Assembly: GCA_003233115.1 (NCBI GenBank)
Contig: QIKV01000206.1
Coordinates: 1 to 35,681, forward strand
Source of the DNA: Oceanospirillales bacterium
Lineage (GTDB): Bacteria > Pseudomonadota > Gammaproteobacteria > Xanthomonadales > SZUA-36
Length of the DNA: 35,681 bases
Direction of reading: 5' to 3'
A model generated the notes under the pieces. It was not told the DNA's origin. It worked only from the letters and a program-made list of their open reading frames with translations, and made no database searches. Made by a program: the position numbers and the translations under genes. Shown one piece after another: positions 1 through 8,483 of the stretch; the stretch's first letter is position 1, and each line of letters opens with the position of its first letter.

Positions 1-473
1 TAACCCGCGACGGCATGCAAATCCGGCGCAGACGTGAATGCGTCAGTTGTGCTTCCCGCTTCAATACCTATGAAGCACCGGAACTTGTCGCACCACGGGT
101 GATAAAGTCAGGTGGTATCCGTGAGGCATTTTCAGAGGACAAGTTGCGTGATGGCATGCTCAGGGCGCTGGAGAAGAGACCGGTTGAGACCCGCGAAGTT
201 GAGCGTGCCATACGCACATTGTTGCGTGAAATCCGGAGTGTCGAGGACGCTGAGATTCCCAGCAGCCTGATCGGTGAATGGGTGATGCGCGAGCTGAGTC
301 AACTGGACCAGGTTGCCTACGTCCGGTTTGCATCAGTTTATCGGAGGTTTGAAGATGTGCAGGCCTTCCGTGATGAGATTGAAAAACTGGAACGGGGCCA
401 TCCCGGTAGTCGGGACAAAAGGCAGATACCCCTGCTGGATGCCCAATCCAGGGTCAAACGGCCTAAAGAATGA
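1..473 (+). CDS. nrdR: Transcriptional repressor NrdR (5' end missing)
   Basis: NrdR is a zinc-ribbon/ATP-cone repressor of ribonucleotide reductase genes. The reading frame is open from base 3, so the true start lies outside the window. By comparison with the usual length of about 150-160 residues, only the first part of the zinc ribbon is lost. What remains shows the arginine-rich RRRREC segment, the second CxxC pair (CVSC), and an ATP-cone beginning at PRVIKSGG with the LRALEKRPV stretch typical of the family. The stop codon overlaps the ribD start (ATGA at 470-473), so it is probably co-transcribed with the riboflavin genes, as in many gammaproteobacteria. Identity is secure; the missing N-terminus cannot be judged. 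Confidence 0.95.
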   Translation, partial: TRDGMQIRRRRECVSCASRFNTYEAPELVAPRVIKSGGIREAFSEDKLRDGMLRALEKRPVETREVERAIRTLLREIRSVEDAEIPSSLIGEWVMRELSQLDQVAYVRFASVYRRFEDVQAFRDEIEKLERGHPGSRDKRQIPLLDAQSRVKRPKE

Positions 474-1612
474 GTTTTGACGGAATAAGTTTCAGTGCCT
501 TTGATCATCGTTGTATGGCTACAGCTCTGAAGCTGGCCAGTCGGGGTTTGTATACTACCCATCCCAACCCGCGGGTTGGCTGCGTCATTGCCCGCAATGA
601 GCAGATAGCAGGGCGTGGTTGGCACGTCAAGGCAGGTGCTGCCCACGCAGAAATCAATGCACTGGCCGATGCCGGTGAAAATGCCAGTGGTGCCACGGCC
701 TATGTAACCCTTGAGCCCTGCAGCCACAGTGGTAAAACACCGCCGTGTGTCGATGCACTGATCAAGGCGAAAATCGCCCGGGTAGTTTGTGCGCTTGAAG
801 ATCCGAACCCCGAGGTCAGCGGCAGCGGCATTAACAGACTGCAACGCGCTGGTATTAAAGTACAAAGTGGCTTGTTGTCCACGCAGGCTGAGGAACTTAA
901 CGCCGGCTTTCTGAAGCGCATGCGGCAGGGGCGGCCCTGGGTGCGCATCAAGCTGGCACAAAGCATGGATGGGCACATCGCGCTGTCTGACGGCAGCAGT
1001 GCCTGGATCAGCGGGACCGAGGCCCGTGCCGATGTACAGCGTTGGCGGGCCAGGTCTGACGCCATACTGACAGGCATTGGTACCGTGCTGGCGGATGACC
1101 CGTCCCTGAATGTGCGTACAGATCAGCAGGGCGGGGGTGAAAATGCCAGACAGCCACTGCGGGTCATCGCTGACAGCCATTGGCGTACACCGCCGGATGC
1201 CAGGTTATTGGGCCTTGGGGGCAAAGTGTTGATCGCCGGGCTGGATCAAGGGGGCATACCCAAAGCCCTGGCCCAATCCAGGGCGGAATGCATGGTATTA
1301 CCCGCTTGCGCCGGCCGCGTAAATCTTGAGCTATTGCTGCAGGAACTGGGCCAGCGTGGTATCAATGAAGTGCAGGTCGAAGCCGGCGCAACATTTTGCG
1401 GCGCGCTGGTTCACCAGGGCTTGGCCGATGAGGTTTTAATCTACCAGGCACCGGTGCTGCTGGGTGGTGGGTGTGTCAGTCCTTTTGCGATGCCACGACT
1501 TGATAATATGGAAGATCGCGTCCATTTGAAGTGGGTGGACTCGCGGCGTATTGGCAACGATCTGCGTTTGCGGCTGAAGCCGGTTTATGGAGCAGGTGCT
1601 GACAGGTCCTGA
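470..1612 (+). CDS. ribD: Bifunctional riboflavin deaminase/reductase RibD
   Basis: RibD carries out the deamination of diaminohydroxyphosphoribosylaminopyrimidine and then the NADPH reduction of the ribosyl chain, the second and third steps of riboflavin synthesis, in the cytosol. Residues 1 to about 145 are the cytidine-deaminase-like domain with the zinc motif HAE (59-61) and [11 protein letters not shown] (C84 and C93). From about 155 to 370 comes the DHFR-like reductase domain, starting at [12 protein letters not shown] and including the [10 protein letters not shown] motif. At 380 residues it has the normal full length. The start overlaps the nrdR stop by 4 bases and ribE follows 20 bases on. 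All key residues seen are intact. Confidence 0.97.
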   Translation: MSFDGISFSAFDHRCMATALKLASRGLYTTHPNPRVGCVIARNEQIAGRGWHVKAGAAHAEINALADAGENASGATAYVTLEPCSHSGKTPPCVDALIKAKIARVVCALEDPNPEVSGSGINRLQRAGIKVQSGLLSTQAEELNAGFLKRMRQGRPWVRIKLAQSMDGHIALSDGSSAWISGTEARADVQRWRARSDAILTGIGTVLADDPSLNVRTDQQGGGENARQPLRVIADSHWRTPPDARLLGLGGKVLIAGLDQGGIPKALAQSRAECMVLPACAGRVNLELLLQELGQRGINEVQVEAGATFCGALVHQGLADEVLIYQAPVLLGGGCVSPFAMPRLDNMEDRVHLKWVDSRRIGNDLRLRLKPVYGAGADRS

Positions 1613-1632
1613 AACAGGCCTGGGGAAAAATG

Positions 1633-2265
1633 ATGTTTACAGGAATTGTGGCAACCACGGGGACTTTGCAATCACGGCAATCATACAATGATGATTTCCG
1701 TTTCCGCTTCGCGGTACCGGCTTTCCTGATGGAAGGGTGCAGCAGTGGTGACAGTATCAGTGTCTCCGGCGTTTGCCTGACCATGCTGGAGCCGGGCGCA
1801 ACGGGTTTCAGTGCAGATTTGTCTGTAGAGACGCTGGACCTGACCAGCCTGGGAAACCGCCAACCGGGTGACCGGCTGAACCTGGAGCTGGCACTGCAGG
1901 CTTCAGACCGCCTCGGCGGCCACCTTGTTTCCGGTCATGTCGACGGCCTTGCCGAACTGGTCTCACGGTCTGGGGATGGCCGTTCAGAGCGGTTCCTGTT
2001 TGCGACGGAACAGCACCTGGCCCGTTTTATTGCAACGAAAGGATCTGTCTGCCTGGATGGTGTCAGCCTGACTGTCAATAGCGTGGATAATAATCATTTT
2101 TCGGTCTGCATCATCCCACACACACTGGCAGTGACGACGCTTGGCGGTCTGGCCGCCGGGCAGCATGTAAACCTGGAGGTTGACCTGATTGCCCGCTACC
2201 TGGAGCGCTTGCATCAGTATGGTCATGCATCCGATACCGCAGGTAAAGAGGAACAACAAATATGA
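1633..2265 (+). CDS. ribE: Riboflavin synthase, alpha subunit
   Basis: It converts two molecules of 6,7-dimethyl-8-ribityllumazine into riboflavin and one aminopyrimidine, the last step of the pathway. The protein begins MFTGIV, the nearly invariant N-terminus of the family, so I chose the second of two adjacent ATGs (1630 and 1633). A GGGGAAAA ribosome site lies just before. Two lumazine-binding repeats are visible: GVCLTM followed by DLSVETL in the first half, and GSVCLDGVSLTVN in the second, with LGGHLVSGHVDG marking the junction. Its stop shares an ATGA with the ribBA start. E. coli calls this gene ribC (ribE in most other nomenclature). Confidence 0.96.
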   Translation: MFTGIVATTGTLQSRQSYNDDFRFRFAVPAFLMEGCSSGDSISVSGVCLTMLEPGATGFSADLSVETLDLTSLGNRQPGDRLNLELALQASDRLGGHLVSGHVDGLAELVSRSGDGRSERFLFATEQHLARFIATKGSVCLDGVSLTVNSVDNNHFSVCIIPHTLAVTTLGGLAAGQHVNLEVDLIARYLERLHQYGHASDTAGKEEQQI

Positions 2266-3422
2266 AGCTGAACAGCATTCCGGAGCTCGTTGAAGACATC
2301 CGCCAGGGGCGCATGATCGTGCTGATAGATGATGAAGACCGGGAGAATGAAGGTGACCTGGTGATGGCCGCCTCCATGGTTCGGGCGGAGGATATCAACT
2401 TCATGGCCCGTTTTGGCCGTGGCCTGATCTGCATGCCGATCACACGCGAACGTTGTGCACAACTGAGCCTGCCGTTGATGGTGAATAAAAATGATGGTCG
2501 TTTTGCCACCAACTTCACCATATCTATTGAAGCCGCAGAAGGCATTACCACCGGCATCTCCGCCTATGACAGGGCCCATACCATACGTACTGCCGCAAGG
2601 CCGGATGCGGAGGCGACGGATATTTCGCAGCCGGGGCACGTTTTTCCATTGATGACCCAGCCTGGCGGCGTGTTGTCGCGTGCAGGCCATACTGAAGCCA
2701 GTGCCGACCTGTGTATGTTGGCAGGCCTCGAGCCGGCAGCGGCACTGGTCGAGATTCTGAATGAAGACGGCAGCATGGCCAGGCGTCCGCAACTGGAGAT
2801 GTTTGCACAGGCGCACAGCTTGAAAATCGGCACCATTGCCGACCTGATTCGATACCGGCTGGAGACCGAGCATTCTATCGAGTGTTTGTCCAGGCATGAA
2901 GTTGAAACAGAATTTGGACCATTTCATTTGCTCACCTATCGTGACAGCATCAATCACCGCTTGCATCTTGCCCTGCTTAAAGGCGCGGTTGATCCTGAAG
3001 AACCGCTACTGGTCAGGGTACATGTGCAAAACCCGCTCAGCGATGTCCTGGGCATTAAACGCGACGACTTTGGACTACCACTGAGGGTGGCCATGGCGCA
3101 CATTTCGCATGCAGGCAATGGCCTGGTGCTGGTACTTGGAGGCCATGAAGATGACGAGCACCTGTTACGGCGCATTCAGAGTGAGCCGCACCCGGAGATC
3201 CTGAAAAGTGGCGACAGCCGGCAATCCAGTGAGCTCAGAACCTATGGTATCGGCGCACAGATCATTGCTGATATCGGGGTCAGGAAAATGCGTGTTCTGA
3301 GCGCACCCAAACGCATGACGAGCCTGGCCGGGTTTGGTCTTGAAGTGGTTGAGTATGTTGACAGCGTGAGCGATACAGATATGCCCGCTATGGAGCAATC
3401 AGCAGTAGAGCAATCGTCATGA
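2262..3422 (+). CDS. ribBA: 3,4-dihydroxy-2-butanone-4-phosphate synthase with degenerate GTP cyclohydrolase II domain
   Basis: The N-terminal half (about 1-205) is DHBP synthase, which makes the four-carbon unit for lumazine from ribulose 5-phosphate. It keeps the acidic loop [10 protein letters not shown] (23-32) and HTEASADL (from 143). The C-terminal half (about 210-370) aligns with GTP cyclohydrolase II by its frame ([23 protein letters not shown]) but is not a working enzyme by inspection. The three zinc cysteines of the SECLTGD and RCDCG motifs are replaced by N257, D268 and F270, and the RQEGRGIGL loop is replaced by GGHEDDEHL. This matches the RibBX-type proteins known in some proteobacteria. 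A separate ribA is then expected elsewhere. Full length (386 aa), with ATGA overlaps at both ends. Confidence 0.95.
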   Translation: MKLNSIPELVEDIRQGRMIVLIDDEDRENEGDLVMAASMVRAEDINFMARFGRGLICMPITRERCAQLSLPLMVNKNDGRFATNFTISIEAAEGITTGISAYDRAHTIRTAARPDAEATDISQPGHVFPLMTQPGGVLSRAGHTEASADLCMLAGLEPAAALVEILNEDGSMARRPQLEMFAQAHSLKIGTIADLIRYRLETEHSIECLSRHEVETEFGPFHLLTYRDSINHRLHLALLKGAVDPEEPLLVRVHVQNPLSDVLGIKRDDFGLPLRVAMAHISHAGNGLVLVLGGHEDDEHLLRRIQSEPHPEILKSGDSRQSSELRTYGIGAQIIADIGVRKMRVLSAPKRMTSLAGFGLEVVEYVDSVSDTDMPAMEQSAVEQSS

Positions 3423-3889
3423 AAGAATTGCCGTTGGAAATTCCGCAACGCAAATGCAGCATCGCCATCGTAGCCGCCGAGTTTAATCATTTTGTTGTGC
3501 AGCAGTTGGTGGAGGGTGCGCTCGATGCCCTCCAGCGCAATGGTGTTGCAGAATCAAATATTACCCTGGCATGGGTACCGGGCGCTTTTGAACTACCGCT
3601 GGCGGCGGATGTGTTGGCTGCAGGGGGGCGTCATGATGCAGTGATCGCGCTGGGTGCGGTTATCCGCGGCGGTACACCACATTTCGACTACGTTGCCGGT
3701 GAATGCAGCCGTGGTATCGCACAAGTGGGTCTGAAACATGGCCTGCCGGCCATATTTGGTGTACTGACGACTGACAATGTTGACCAGGCGCTGGAACGCG
3801 CAGGCTCAGGTTCAGGCAACAAGGGTTTTGATACTGCAGTTGCTGCTTTGCAAATGATTGCATTACTGGATCGCGCGCGTGCATCATGA
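3419..3889 (+). CDS. ribH: 6,7-dimethyl-8-ribityllumazine synthase
   Basis: RibH condenses the RibD-derived aminopyrimidine with the RibB-derived butanone phosphate to form lumazine, usually in a hollow icosahedral or pentameric assembly. The 156-residue protein has the expected length and motifs: VAAEFNHFV near the N-terminus, [10 protein letters not shown] (53-62), [16 protein letters not shown] with the catalytic histidine at about 88, and FGVLTTDN. The start codon shares ATGA with the ribBA stop, and the stop is embedded in the nusB start. No missing residues were seen. Confidence 0.97.
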   Translation: MKELPLEIPQRKCSIAIVAAEFNHFVVQQLVEGALDALQRNGVAESNITLAWVPGAFELPLAADVLAAGGRHDAVIALGAVIRGGTPHFDYVAGECSRGIAQVGLKHGLPAIFGVLTTDNVDQALERAGSGSGNKGFDTAVAALQMIALLDRARAS

Positions 3890-4329
3890 TGTCAGAAAGC
3901 AAGTTTGAACCCCGTCGCCGTGCCCGTCGCCGCGCTTTGCAGGCATTGTACCAGCGCCACCTGACCGGGCAGGAAGCCAGTGAAATTCTGCTGCAGTTTC
4001 ATGAAGAGCAGGATTTTAGCAATGTGGACACGCAACTATTTACAGTGCTGGTCACAAAAATTTGTGCATCTCAGGCGGAGGTTGATGAAAAAATCAAACC
4101 GTTCCTTGACCGCCCGGTATCCCGGTTGGATGTGATTGAACACGTGATTCTGAACATCGGCACCTATGAGTTACTGCACAGCCCTGAAGTACCGCTTGAG
4201 GTTGTTATTGATGAAGCAGTTAACCTGGCGAAACAGTTTGGCGCTGAAGGGGGGCACAGCTTTGTCAACGGTGTCCTCGATCAGGTAGCCAAACGCTGGC
4301 GCGGACCCACAGGAAGCCGGTCGGGCTGA
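3886..4329 (+). CDS. nusB: Transcription antitermination factor NusB
   Basis: NusB binds boxA RNA with NusE (ribosomal protein S10) in ribosomal RNA antitermination complexes. The all-helical protein of 147 residues starts with a basic [14 protein letters not shown] arginine-rich segment and ends with the conserved [20 protein letters not shown] block followed by [10 protein letters not shown]. Both ATGs (3886 and 3889) are possible; the first overlaps the ribH stop by 4 bases. The ribH-nusB-thiL order is standard in proteobacteria. Confidence 0.96.
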   Translation: MMSESKFEPRRRARRRALQALYQRHLTGQEASEILLQFHEEQDFSNVDTQLFTVLVTKICASQAEVDEKIKPFLDRPVSRLDVIEHVILNIGTYELLHSPEVPLEVVIDEAVNLAKQFGAEGGHSFVNGVLDQVAKRWRGPTGSRSG

Positions 4330-4337
4330 GCGTATGC

Positions 4338-5330
4338 ATGCCTGAGAATATGAAGGAGTTTGAGCTGATTCTGCAAATTCAGCGGGAAACCCTGGTGCGG
4401 GCACAGGGGGTAAAGCTGGGCATCGGTGATGATGCCGCTGTGCTCGAAATACCCGCCGGGCAGGATCTTGTAGTGGCCACCGATACGCTCAATGCCGGCA
4501 TCCACTTTCCAGTGGATACCTCACCCCGTGACATTGGCTATAAATGCCTGGCAGTTAACCTGAGTGACCTGGCGGCACTGGGGGCGACACCGCGCTGGGC
4601 CCTGCTTTCATTGTCATTGCCGCAGGCCGATAGCGAATGGCTGCGGTCTTTCACGGCAGGCTTCAGGTCACTGGCCGAACCCTGCGGTGTGGCACTGGTG
4701 GGTGGTGATACAACCAGCGGCCCACTATCCATCAGCCTGACGGCCCTGGGTGTCATCGAGCCGGGCAGGCAACTGCTGCGCAGTGGCGCCCATGCAGGAG
4801 ACCTGATTGTTGTCTCAGGTACGCTCGGTGGTGCAGCAAGGATACTGGACCTGTTGCAGGATGGTGCAGGATTAAGTGAACGGCGCCGGGCGGATCGACA
4901 ACGACTGGATCGGCACCTACTGGATCGGCCTCGGCCCCGGCTCCAGTTGGGGCAGAGTTTAGTTGGATTTGCGAGCGCCTGCATTGATATTTCGGACGGC
5001 CTGCTTGCGGATCTGGGCCACCTGTTAAAGGCATCGGGATGTGCTGCCAGGCTGGCAACCGATAGCTTGCCCGCACCGGCCATTCTCAAAGGTCTTGAGG
5101 ATGCGCAAAGGTGGAGTTACCAGTTAGCGGGCGGGGATGATTATGAATTGCTGTTTACCCTGCCGCGCAGTCACGCCGCAATGATCAAGATCTGGCGCAA
5201 GGCATTGGATATCGACCTGAGTGTAATCGGTGAAATAGAGGCGGGTGAAGGTATCTGTTGTATGGGTCCGGATGGCCAGGAATTTCGTCCACAAAGGACC
5301 GGTTTTGATCACTTTAGGAAAAGGTCCTGA
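4338..5330 (+). CDS. thiL: Thiamine-monophosphate kinase ThiL
   Basis: ThiL phosphorylates thiamine monophosphate with ATP to give the active cofactor thiamine diphosphate. Visible motifs are EFELI at the N-terminus, GIGDDAAVL (D31 and D32), ATDTLNAGIHF, VNLSDLAALGATPRWALLSLSLP, GGDTTSGPL, IDISDGLLADLGH and AGGDDYELLFT, which together give the complete PurM-like fold. At 330 residues it is of normal length. A second ATG at 4350 is an alternative start. Oddly, the linker before the second half contains a 15-base tandem repeat that makes a basic xDRxx stretch. The stop overlaps the proposed CTG start of pgpA. Confidence 0.96.
   Translation: MPENMKEFELILQIQRETLVRAQGVKLGIGDDAAVLEIPAGQDLVVATDTLNAGIHFPVDTSPRDIGYKCLAVNLSDLAALGATPRWALLSLSLPQADSEWLRSFTAGFRSLAEPCGVALVGGDTTSGPLSISLTALGVIEPGRQLLRSGAHAGDLIVVSGTLGGAARILDLLQDGAGLSERRRADRQRLDRHLLDRPRPRLQLGQSLVGFASACIDISDGLLADLGHLLKASGCAARLATDSLPAPAILKGLEDAQRWSYQLAGGDDYELLFTLPRSHAAMIKIWRKALDIDLSVIGEIEAGEGICCMGPDGQEFRPQRTGFDHFRKRS
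4890..4934 (+). repeat. Three in-frame 15-base repeats inside thiL
   Basis: Three consecutive 15-base units encode ADRQR, LDRHL and LDRPR. The last two share the ten-base core CTGGATCGGC (4905-4914 and 4920-4929). The unit is a multiple of three, so the frame is kept. It sits where ThiL families have a variable basic linker before the PRxxxG motif, so it is probably a tolerated local expansion. Confidence 0.7.
5316..5330 (+). promoter_or_regulatory. Ribosome binding site pointing to a CTG start for pgpA
   Basis: The sequence AGGAAAAGG (5316-5324) ends two bases before CTG at 5327, with its AGGA core 7 bases from that codon. The CTG overlaps the thiL stop as CTGA, the same geometry as the ATGA and TTGA overlaps elsewhere in these operons. 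No ATG, GTG or TTG occurs in the pgpA frame between the upstream stop (5315) and TTG 5372. Confidence 0.55.
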
Positions 5331-5806
5331 ACCTGCCGGTAAATAAAATAGCCCTGGGTACGCCCTCCGGCTTGCTGGCTTTTGGTTTTGGATCAGGTTT
5401 GTCACCGGTGGCGCCTGGTACCATGGGCACCCTGGTCGCTATTCCTTTCGCCATTGTATTGAAAAACCTCAGTAAGCTCGAGTTCTGGGTGGTTGTGCTG
5501 GCGCTCTTCCTGCTCGGCGTGTGGCTGTGCGCCCGGGTCAGCCGGGAACTGGGACTGCATGACCATGGCGGTATTGTCTGGGATGAAATGGTTGGCTATT
5601 GGCTGGCGGTGGCTTGCGTGCCTTTGCAGTGGCCCTGGTTGCTGGCTGCCTTTGTATTGTTCCGGGTTTTCGATATTTTCAAACCCTGGCCAATCAATCT
5701 GGCGGACCAGCATATAGGTGGTGGTTTTGGCATCATGATCGATGATGTTCTCGCTGCAATCTATACCATTGCTGTGCTCGCCCTGGCGCAGAACTTATTG
5801 CAGTGA
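5327..5806 (+). CDS. pgpA: Phosphatidylglycerophosphatase A
   Basis: PgpA is an inner-membrane phosphatase that removes the phosphate from phosphatidylglycerophosphate to give phosphatidylglycerol. Conserved family segments are FGFGSGLSPVAPGTMGTL, HDHGGIVWDEMVGYW, FRVFDIFKPWPI and GGFGIMIDDVLAAIY, with three to four hydrophobic spans. The first in-frame standard start would be TTG at 5372, which cuts into the conserved LLAFGFGSG block and leaves 144 residues. Extending to CTG at 5327 gives 159 residues, nearer the usual 160-172, and is supported by a good ribosome site and a CTGA overlap with thiL. The function is secure; the start is an inference. It ends 13 bases from the convergent dolP stop with no clear terminator between. 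Confidence 0.9.
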   Translation: MNLPVNKIALGTPSGLLAFGFGSGLSPVAPGTMGTLVAIPFAIVLKNLSKLEFWVVVLALFLLGVWLCARVSRELGLHDHGGIVWDEMVGYWLAVACVPLQWPWLLAAFVLFRVFDIFKPWPINLADQHIGGGFGIMIDDVLAAIYTIAVLALAQNLLQ

Positions 5807-5819
5807 ATCAGGGCCGGAA

Positions 5820-6359
5820 CTAGTCCGTATAGTCAAAAATCTTGACGACCTTCTCTACCCCGCCGATATTACGCACAATTTCAGCGACAGTATCACCGTC
5901 TTCCCGACTGACCAGCCCCATCAGGTAAACCGTATGCTGCGAACTTACCACTTTGATGCGTGAAGCATCGTTGCCAGGTAGTGCGTTCTCCTTTAACAGG
6001 ATGGAGTTAACCTTGGTGGTCAGCCACGCATTACTGATCTTGTCACCGAAATCGGCCCGCTGTCCAACCGCCAGGTCATTGACGACGCGCCTAGTCAGTG
6101 CGGGTTCTTCAGCCAGTTTAGTGGCCAATGTGCGATTCTCTTCAGAAACCGTTTCTCCCGCCAGCAATACAACGCCCTGGTTGACTTCTACCTTGATGTG
6201 GTCGTCCTGGCCGAAATTCGGGTCCGAATAGATCTTGTCAATAACGTCATATTCCAGCGTCTGGTCATCAAGAACAGTACCTGCGCTGCGTCGCGGAAGA
6301 TCGGAACAGGCTGGCAGCAACACCACTGAGGCCAGCAGAAAAAGAAAAATAATTCGCAT
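5820..6359 (-). CDS. dolP: BON-domain outer-membrane lipoprotein (DolP/YraP family)
   Basis: The 179-residue product has a lipoprotein signal peptide with a lipobox ending in LLPAC (Cys18), so it should be lipid-anchored. The mature part holds two BON domains of about 70 residues, roughly 40-105 (IKVEVNQGVVLLAGE) and 110-178 (IKVVSSQHTVYLMGLV, then VEKVVKIF). This is the layout of E. coli DolP/YraP, which supports outer-membrane integrity and binds anionic phospholipid. It follows yraN by 4 bases and is the last gene of the lpoA operon, the same neighbourhood as in E. coli. Confidence 0.92.
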   Translation of the reverse strand: MRIIFLFLLASVVLLPACSDLPRRSAGTVLDDQTLEYDVIDKIYSDPNFGQDDHIKVEVNQGVVLLAGETVSEENRTLATKLAEEPALTRRVVNDLAVGQRADFGDKISNAWLTTKVNSILLKENALPGNDASRIKVVSSQHTVYLMGLVSREDGDTVAEIVRNIGGVEKVVKIFDYTD

Positions 6360-6363
6360 ATCG

Positions 6364-6759
6364 CTATCCTATGGTTGAGTAAAAGGCATTCTGTATCCAG
6401 TCAATGGCCTGCTTACCTTTTTGCGGGTTGACAGATATTACGTCAAATCGACAGAACTGCGCTGCTCTGTGTGGGTTTTTTACCAGGTACCAGGCTGCAG
6501 TCCGGGATATCTTGTGTTGTTTTTGCGCTGTAATGGATTCTGCGCCGCTGCCATGCCGGCTGCTTTTTCTGTACCTTACTTCCACAAAAACGATAGTCTT
6601 GTCGTCCTCCATGATCAGGTCTATCTCGCCGAGGCGGCTGGAAAAGTTACGCTGCAGTAATTTCAGACCCTGTCCGGACAAAAAAGATTCAGCGACTTTT
6701 TCCCAGTGTGCGCCCGCCTGCCGGCTACCTTGTGGCTTGGTGCGGTTCAGTGATTCCAT
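6364..6759 (-). CDS. yraN: YraN/UPF0102 family nuclease-fold protein
   Basis: A 131-residue protein of the UPF0102 family, related by fold to Holliday-junction resolvases and restriction endonucleases; its cellular role is not settled. The core motif is present: GEIDLIMEDDKTIVFVEVRYR, with the acidic residues and the VEVR segment expected of the PD-(D/E)xK fold, preceded by a helix and ARRNF-like segment (LLQRNFSSR). It lies 11 bases after the lpoA stop and 4 bases before the dolP start, so it is in the middle of a three-gene operon. Confidence 0.92.
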   Translation of the reverse strand: MESLNRTKPQGSRQAGAHWEKVAESFLSGQGLKLLQRNFSSRLGEIDLIMEDDKTIVFVEVRYRKSSRHGSGAESITAQKQHKISRTAAWYLVKNPHRAAQFCRFDVISVNPQKGKQAIDWIQNAFYSTIG

Positions 6760-6770
6760 GCTATCGATTG

Positions 6771-8366
6771 CTATTGCATGTCACCCGCATGTGGCCATTG
6801 AAAAGCCATTGGTTCGCCGGCGGAAAATTGTGCCCATGCGGGTTCGCGGTAAAAGCTGCCATCTGCCTGCAGTTTCAACGTGCCGACCTCGCCAGGAAAC
6901 CATAAATCAGGATCCTTACGCAGCAGGGGTAGCCATGGCAGTAAACGCCAGGCGTCCAGGCCGAGTGCATACAGGTTGCCGTAGGCTCCACCGCGAACAC
7001 TCGCCAGATTAATGCGCTCCCGGGCATGGGTGGAGTTGTCCAGTGTCTGTAACTGCCAGCGGGTGGCTGGGAACACAATGCCATTGAGATCCTGGTCGGA
7101 GGCGCGATTCAGCCGGCCGCTGAAGATACGGCCCATCGCGTAGACCGGCACATCACCGGCGCCATGGAAGCGTAACAGGGGTTTGAGCTCCCGGCCTTCA
7201 ATGGGGTTAGCGACCATAAAGATAAAGTCAAAGTCATGGCGGCGAGTGGGCGCGAAAGACAGGGGTACGCCGAGCCAGGATTGCAAGTCTGATTTGCGCT
7301 GTCGACTTGCATCGATTTTCAGCAGTCGTGTCAGCATGGCGCTGTGATCACTTATTTTAGTATTAAAGCGGGCGCTGGCGACAATTTGGCCATCACCCTG
7401 TTCAAAAGCTGTGCGAAAAGCAGCCTCAATACGTTTTCCCCAGGCATTATCCGGGACCATCACAATGGCTTCAGTCTGTCCCTGTGACAGCGCTCTGGCA
7501 GCAATTACCGCTGCCTCTTCAGTCGCTGAAAGTGACAGGCTGTTCACTATGCCTGCACCGTCTGTCTCACCCGCAATTCCGGGGGCGCTATCCCCCGGGG
7601 CATTGCTCGCTGGGGCTTTATCATTTAATAACAGTACAGGGGTGGTTACGCCGGCAAGATTGCCGATCATACGGGTAGAGTCAATACGCAACGGGCCAAT
7701 AATTTGCATGGCGCCGTCATCAAGTGCCTGCTGATAGGCAGCGATGGCTGATTCACTGCTTTGTCCGCTGGCGTAAAAGCGGATGACAGAATCACCTGGC
7801 TGGTCTAGGTAGGCGCTCATGATGCCATCGCGGATGGCTTTGGCGGCGCTCGACAGGGGGCCATTGGCGGGCAGCAGCACTGCCACCCGCGCCGGAACGG
7901 GGAAGCGTGCACGATAGCTGGCCACGAGCGCAGAAAAATCACTTTGCTTGACCAGATGTCCATGCTGGTCGCTGGCCCACTCCCTGGCGGCGCTTGAGCC
8001 TGGGTAGCCGGATATTACGACTGCACGAATTTGCAGTGCCAACTCGAGCCATTCGGTCAACTCTGGAGCAAGCGTTTGTTGATCTATCAGGGCTTTTAAC
8101 CGGTCGGAAGGAATGGATTCGAGCGAGTACAGAATTTCCAGTGCAAGATCGGGCTGGAAGGTATCCATGCCCGCTGCTAATTTTGCAACCTCAACCAGGC
8201 TTGTGTCGGCATAATCGCGCTGCAGATTCAGCCGGTACTGTGCCCCTTGCTCAGCAAGTTGCCTGGATGAGCCTCCTTCATCCCGCCTGGTTGCGTTGGT
8301 GCCACACGCTGTGAGGACCATCAGTACAAGCGAAATTAGCAGAGCGTGGAAAATACGTGGCGGCAT
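6771..8366 (-). CDS. lpoA: Penicillin-binding protein activator LpoA (LppC family)
   Basis: LpoA is an outer-membrane lipoprotein that reaches through the periplasm to stimulate the peptidoglycan synthase PBP1A. The sequence has a signal peptide and lipobox LTAC (Cys21), a helical N-terminal region of about 110 residues, then a periplasmic-binding-protein-like domain starting at RVAVLLPANGPLSSAAKAIRDG and ending near the C-terminus, with family segments such as FDFIFMVANP and LNGIVFPATRW. At 531 residues it is shorter than the E. coli protein (678), mainly because the N-terminal helical part is small. The gene is divergent from rsmI, as in E. coli, and heads yraN and dolP. Confidence 0.92.
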   Translation of the reverse strand: MPPRIFHALLISLVLMVLTACGTNATRRDEGGSSRQLAEQGAQYRLNLQRDYADTSLVEVAKLAAGMDTFQPDLALEILYSLESIPSDRLKALIDQQTLAPELTEWLELALQIRAVVISGYPGSSAAREWASDQHGHLVKQSDFSALVASYRARFPVPARVAVLLPANGPLSSAAKAIRDGIMSAYLDQPGDSVIRFYASGQSSESAIAAYQQALDDGAMQIIGPLRIDSTRMIGNLAGVTTPVLLLNDKAPASNAPGDSAPGIAGETDGAGIVNSLSLSATEEAAVIAARALSQGQTEAIVMVPDNAWGKRIEAAFRTAFEQGDGQIVASARFNTKISDHSAMLTRLLKIDASRQRKSDLQSWLGVPLSFAPTRRHDFDFIFMVANPIEGRELKPLLRFHGAGDVPVYAMGRIFSGRLNRASDQDLNGIVFPATRWQLQTLDNSTHARERINLASVRGGAYGNLYALGLDAWRLLPWLPLLRKDPDLWFPGEVGTLKLQADGSFYREPAWAQFSAGEPMAFQWPHAGDMQ

Positions 8367-8483
8367 AAAATAAATTCTGAAAGTTAATGGCAGCAGAATG
8401 ATAACCTATATCTGCTACGCTGCATGAGCTGGCCGAAAGAGATTACTTGACGCCACAACTTTAACATTTTTGAGAGCGCTGTT

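Noticed and set aside
1613-2262. FMN riboswitch before ribE or ribBA
   Set aside because: The gaps are too short (20 bases before ribE, none before ribBA), and I saw no RFN-element core anywhere in the riboflavin operon.
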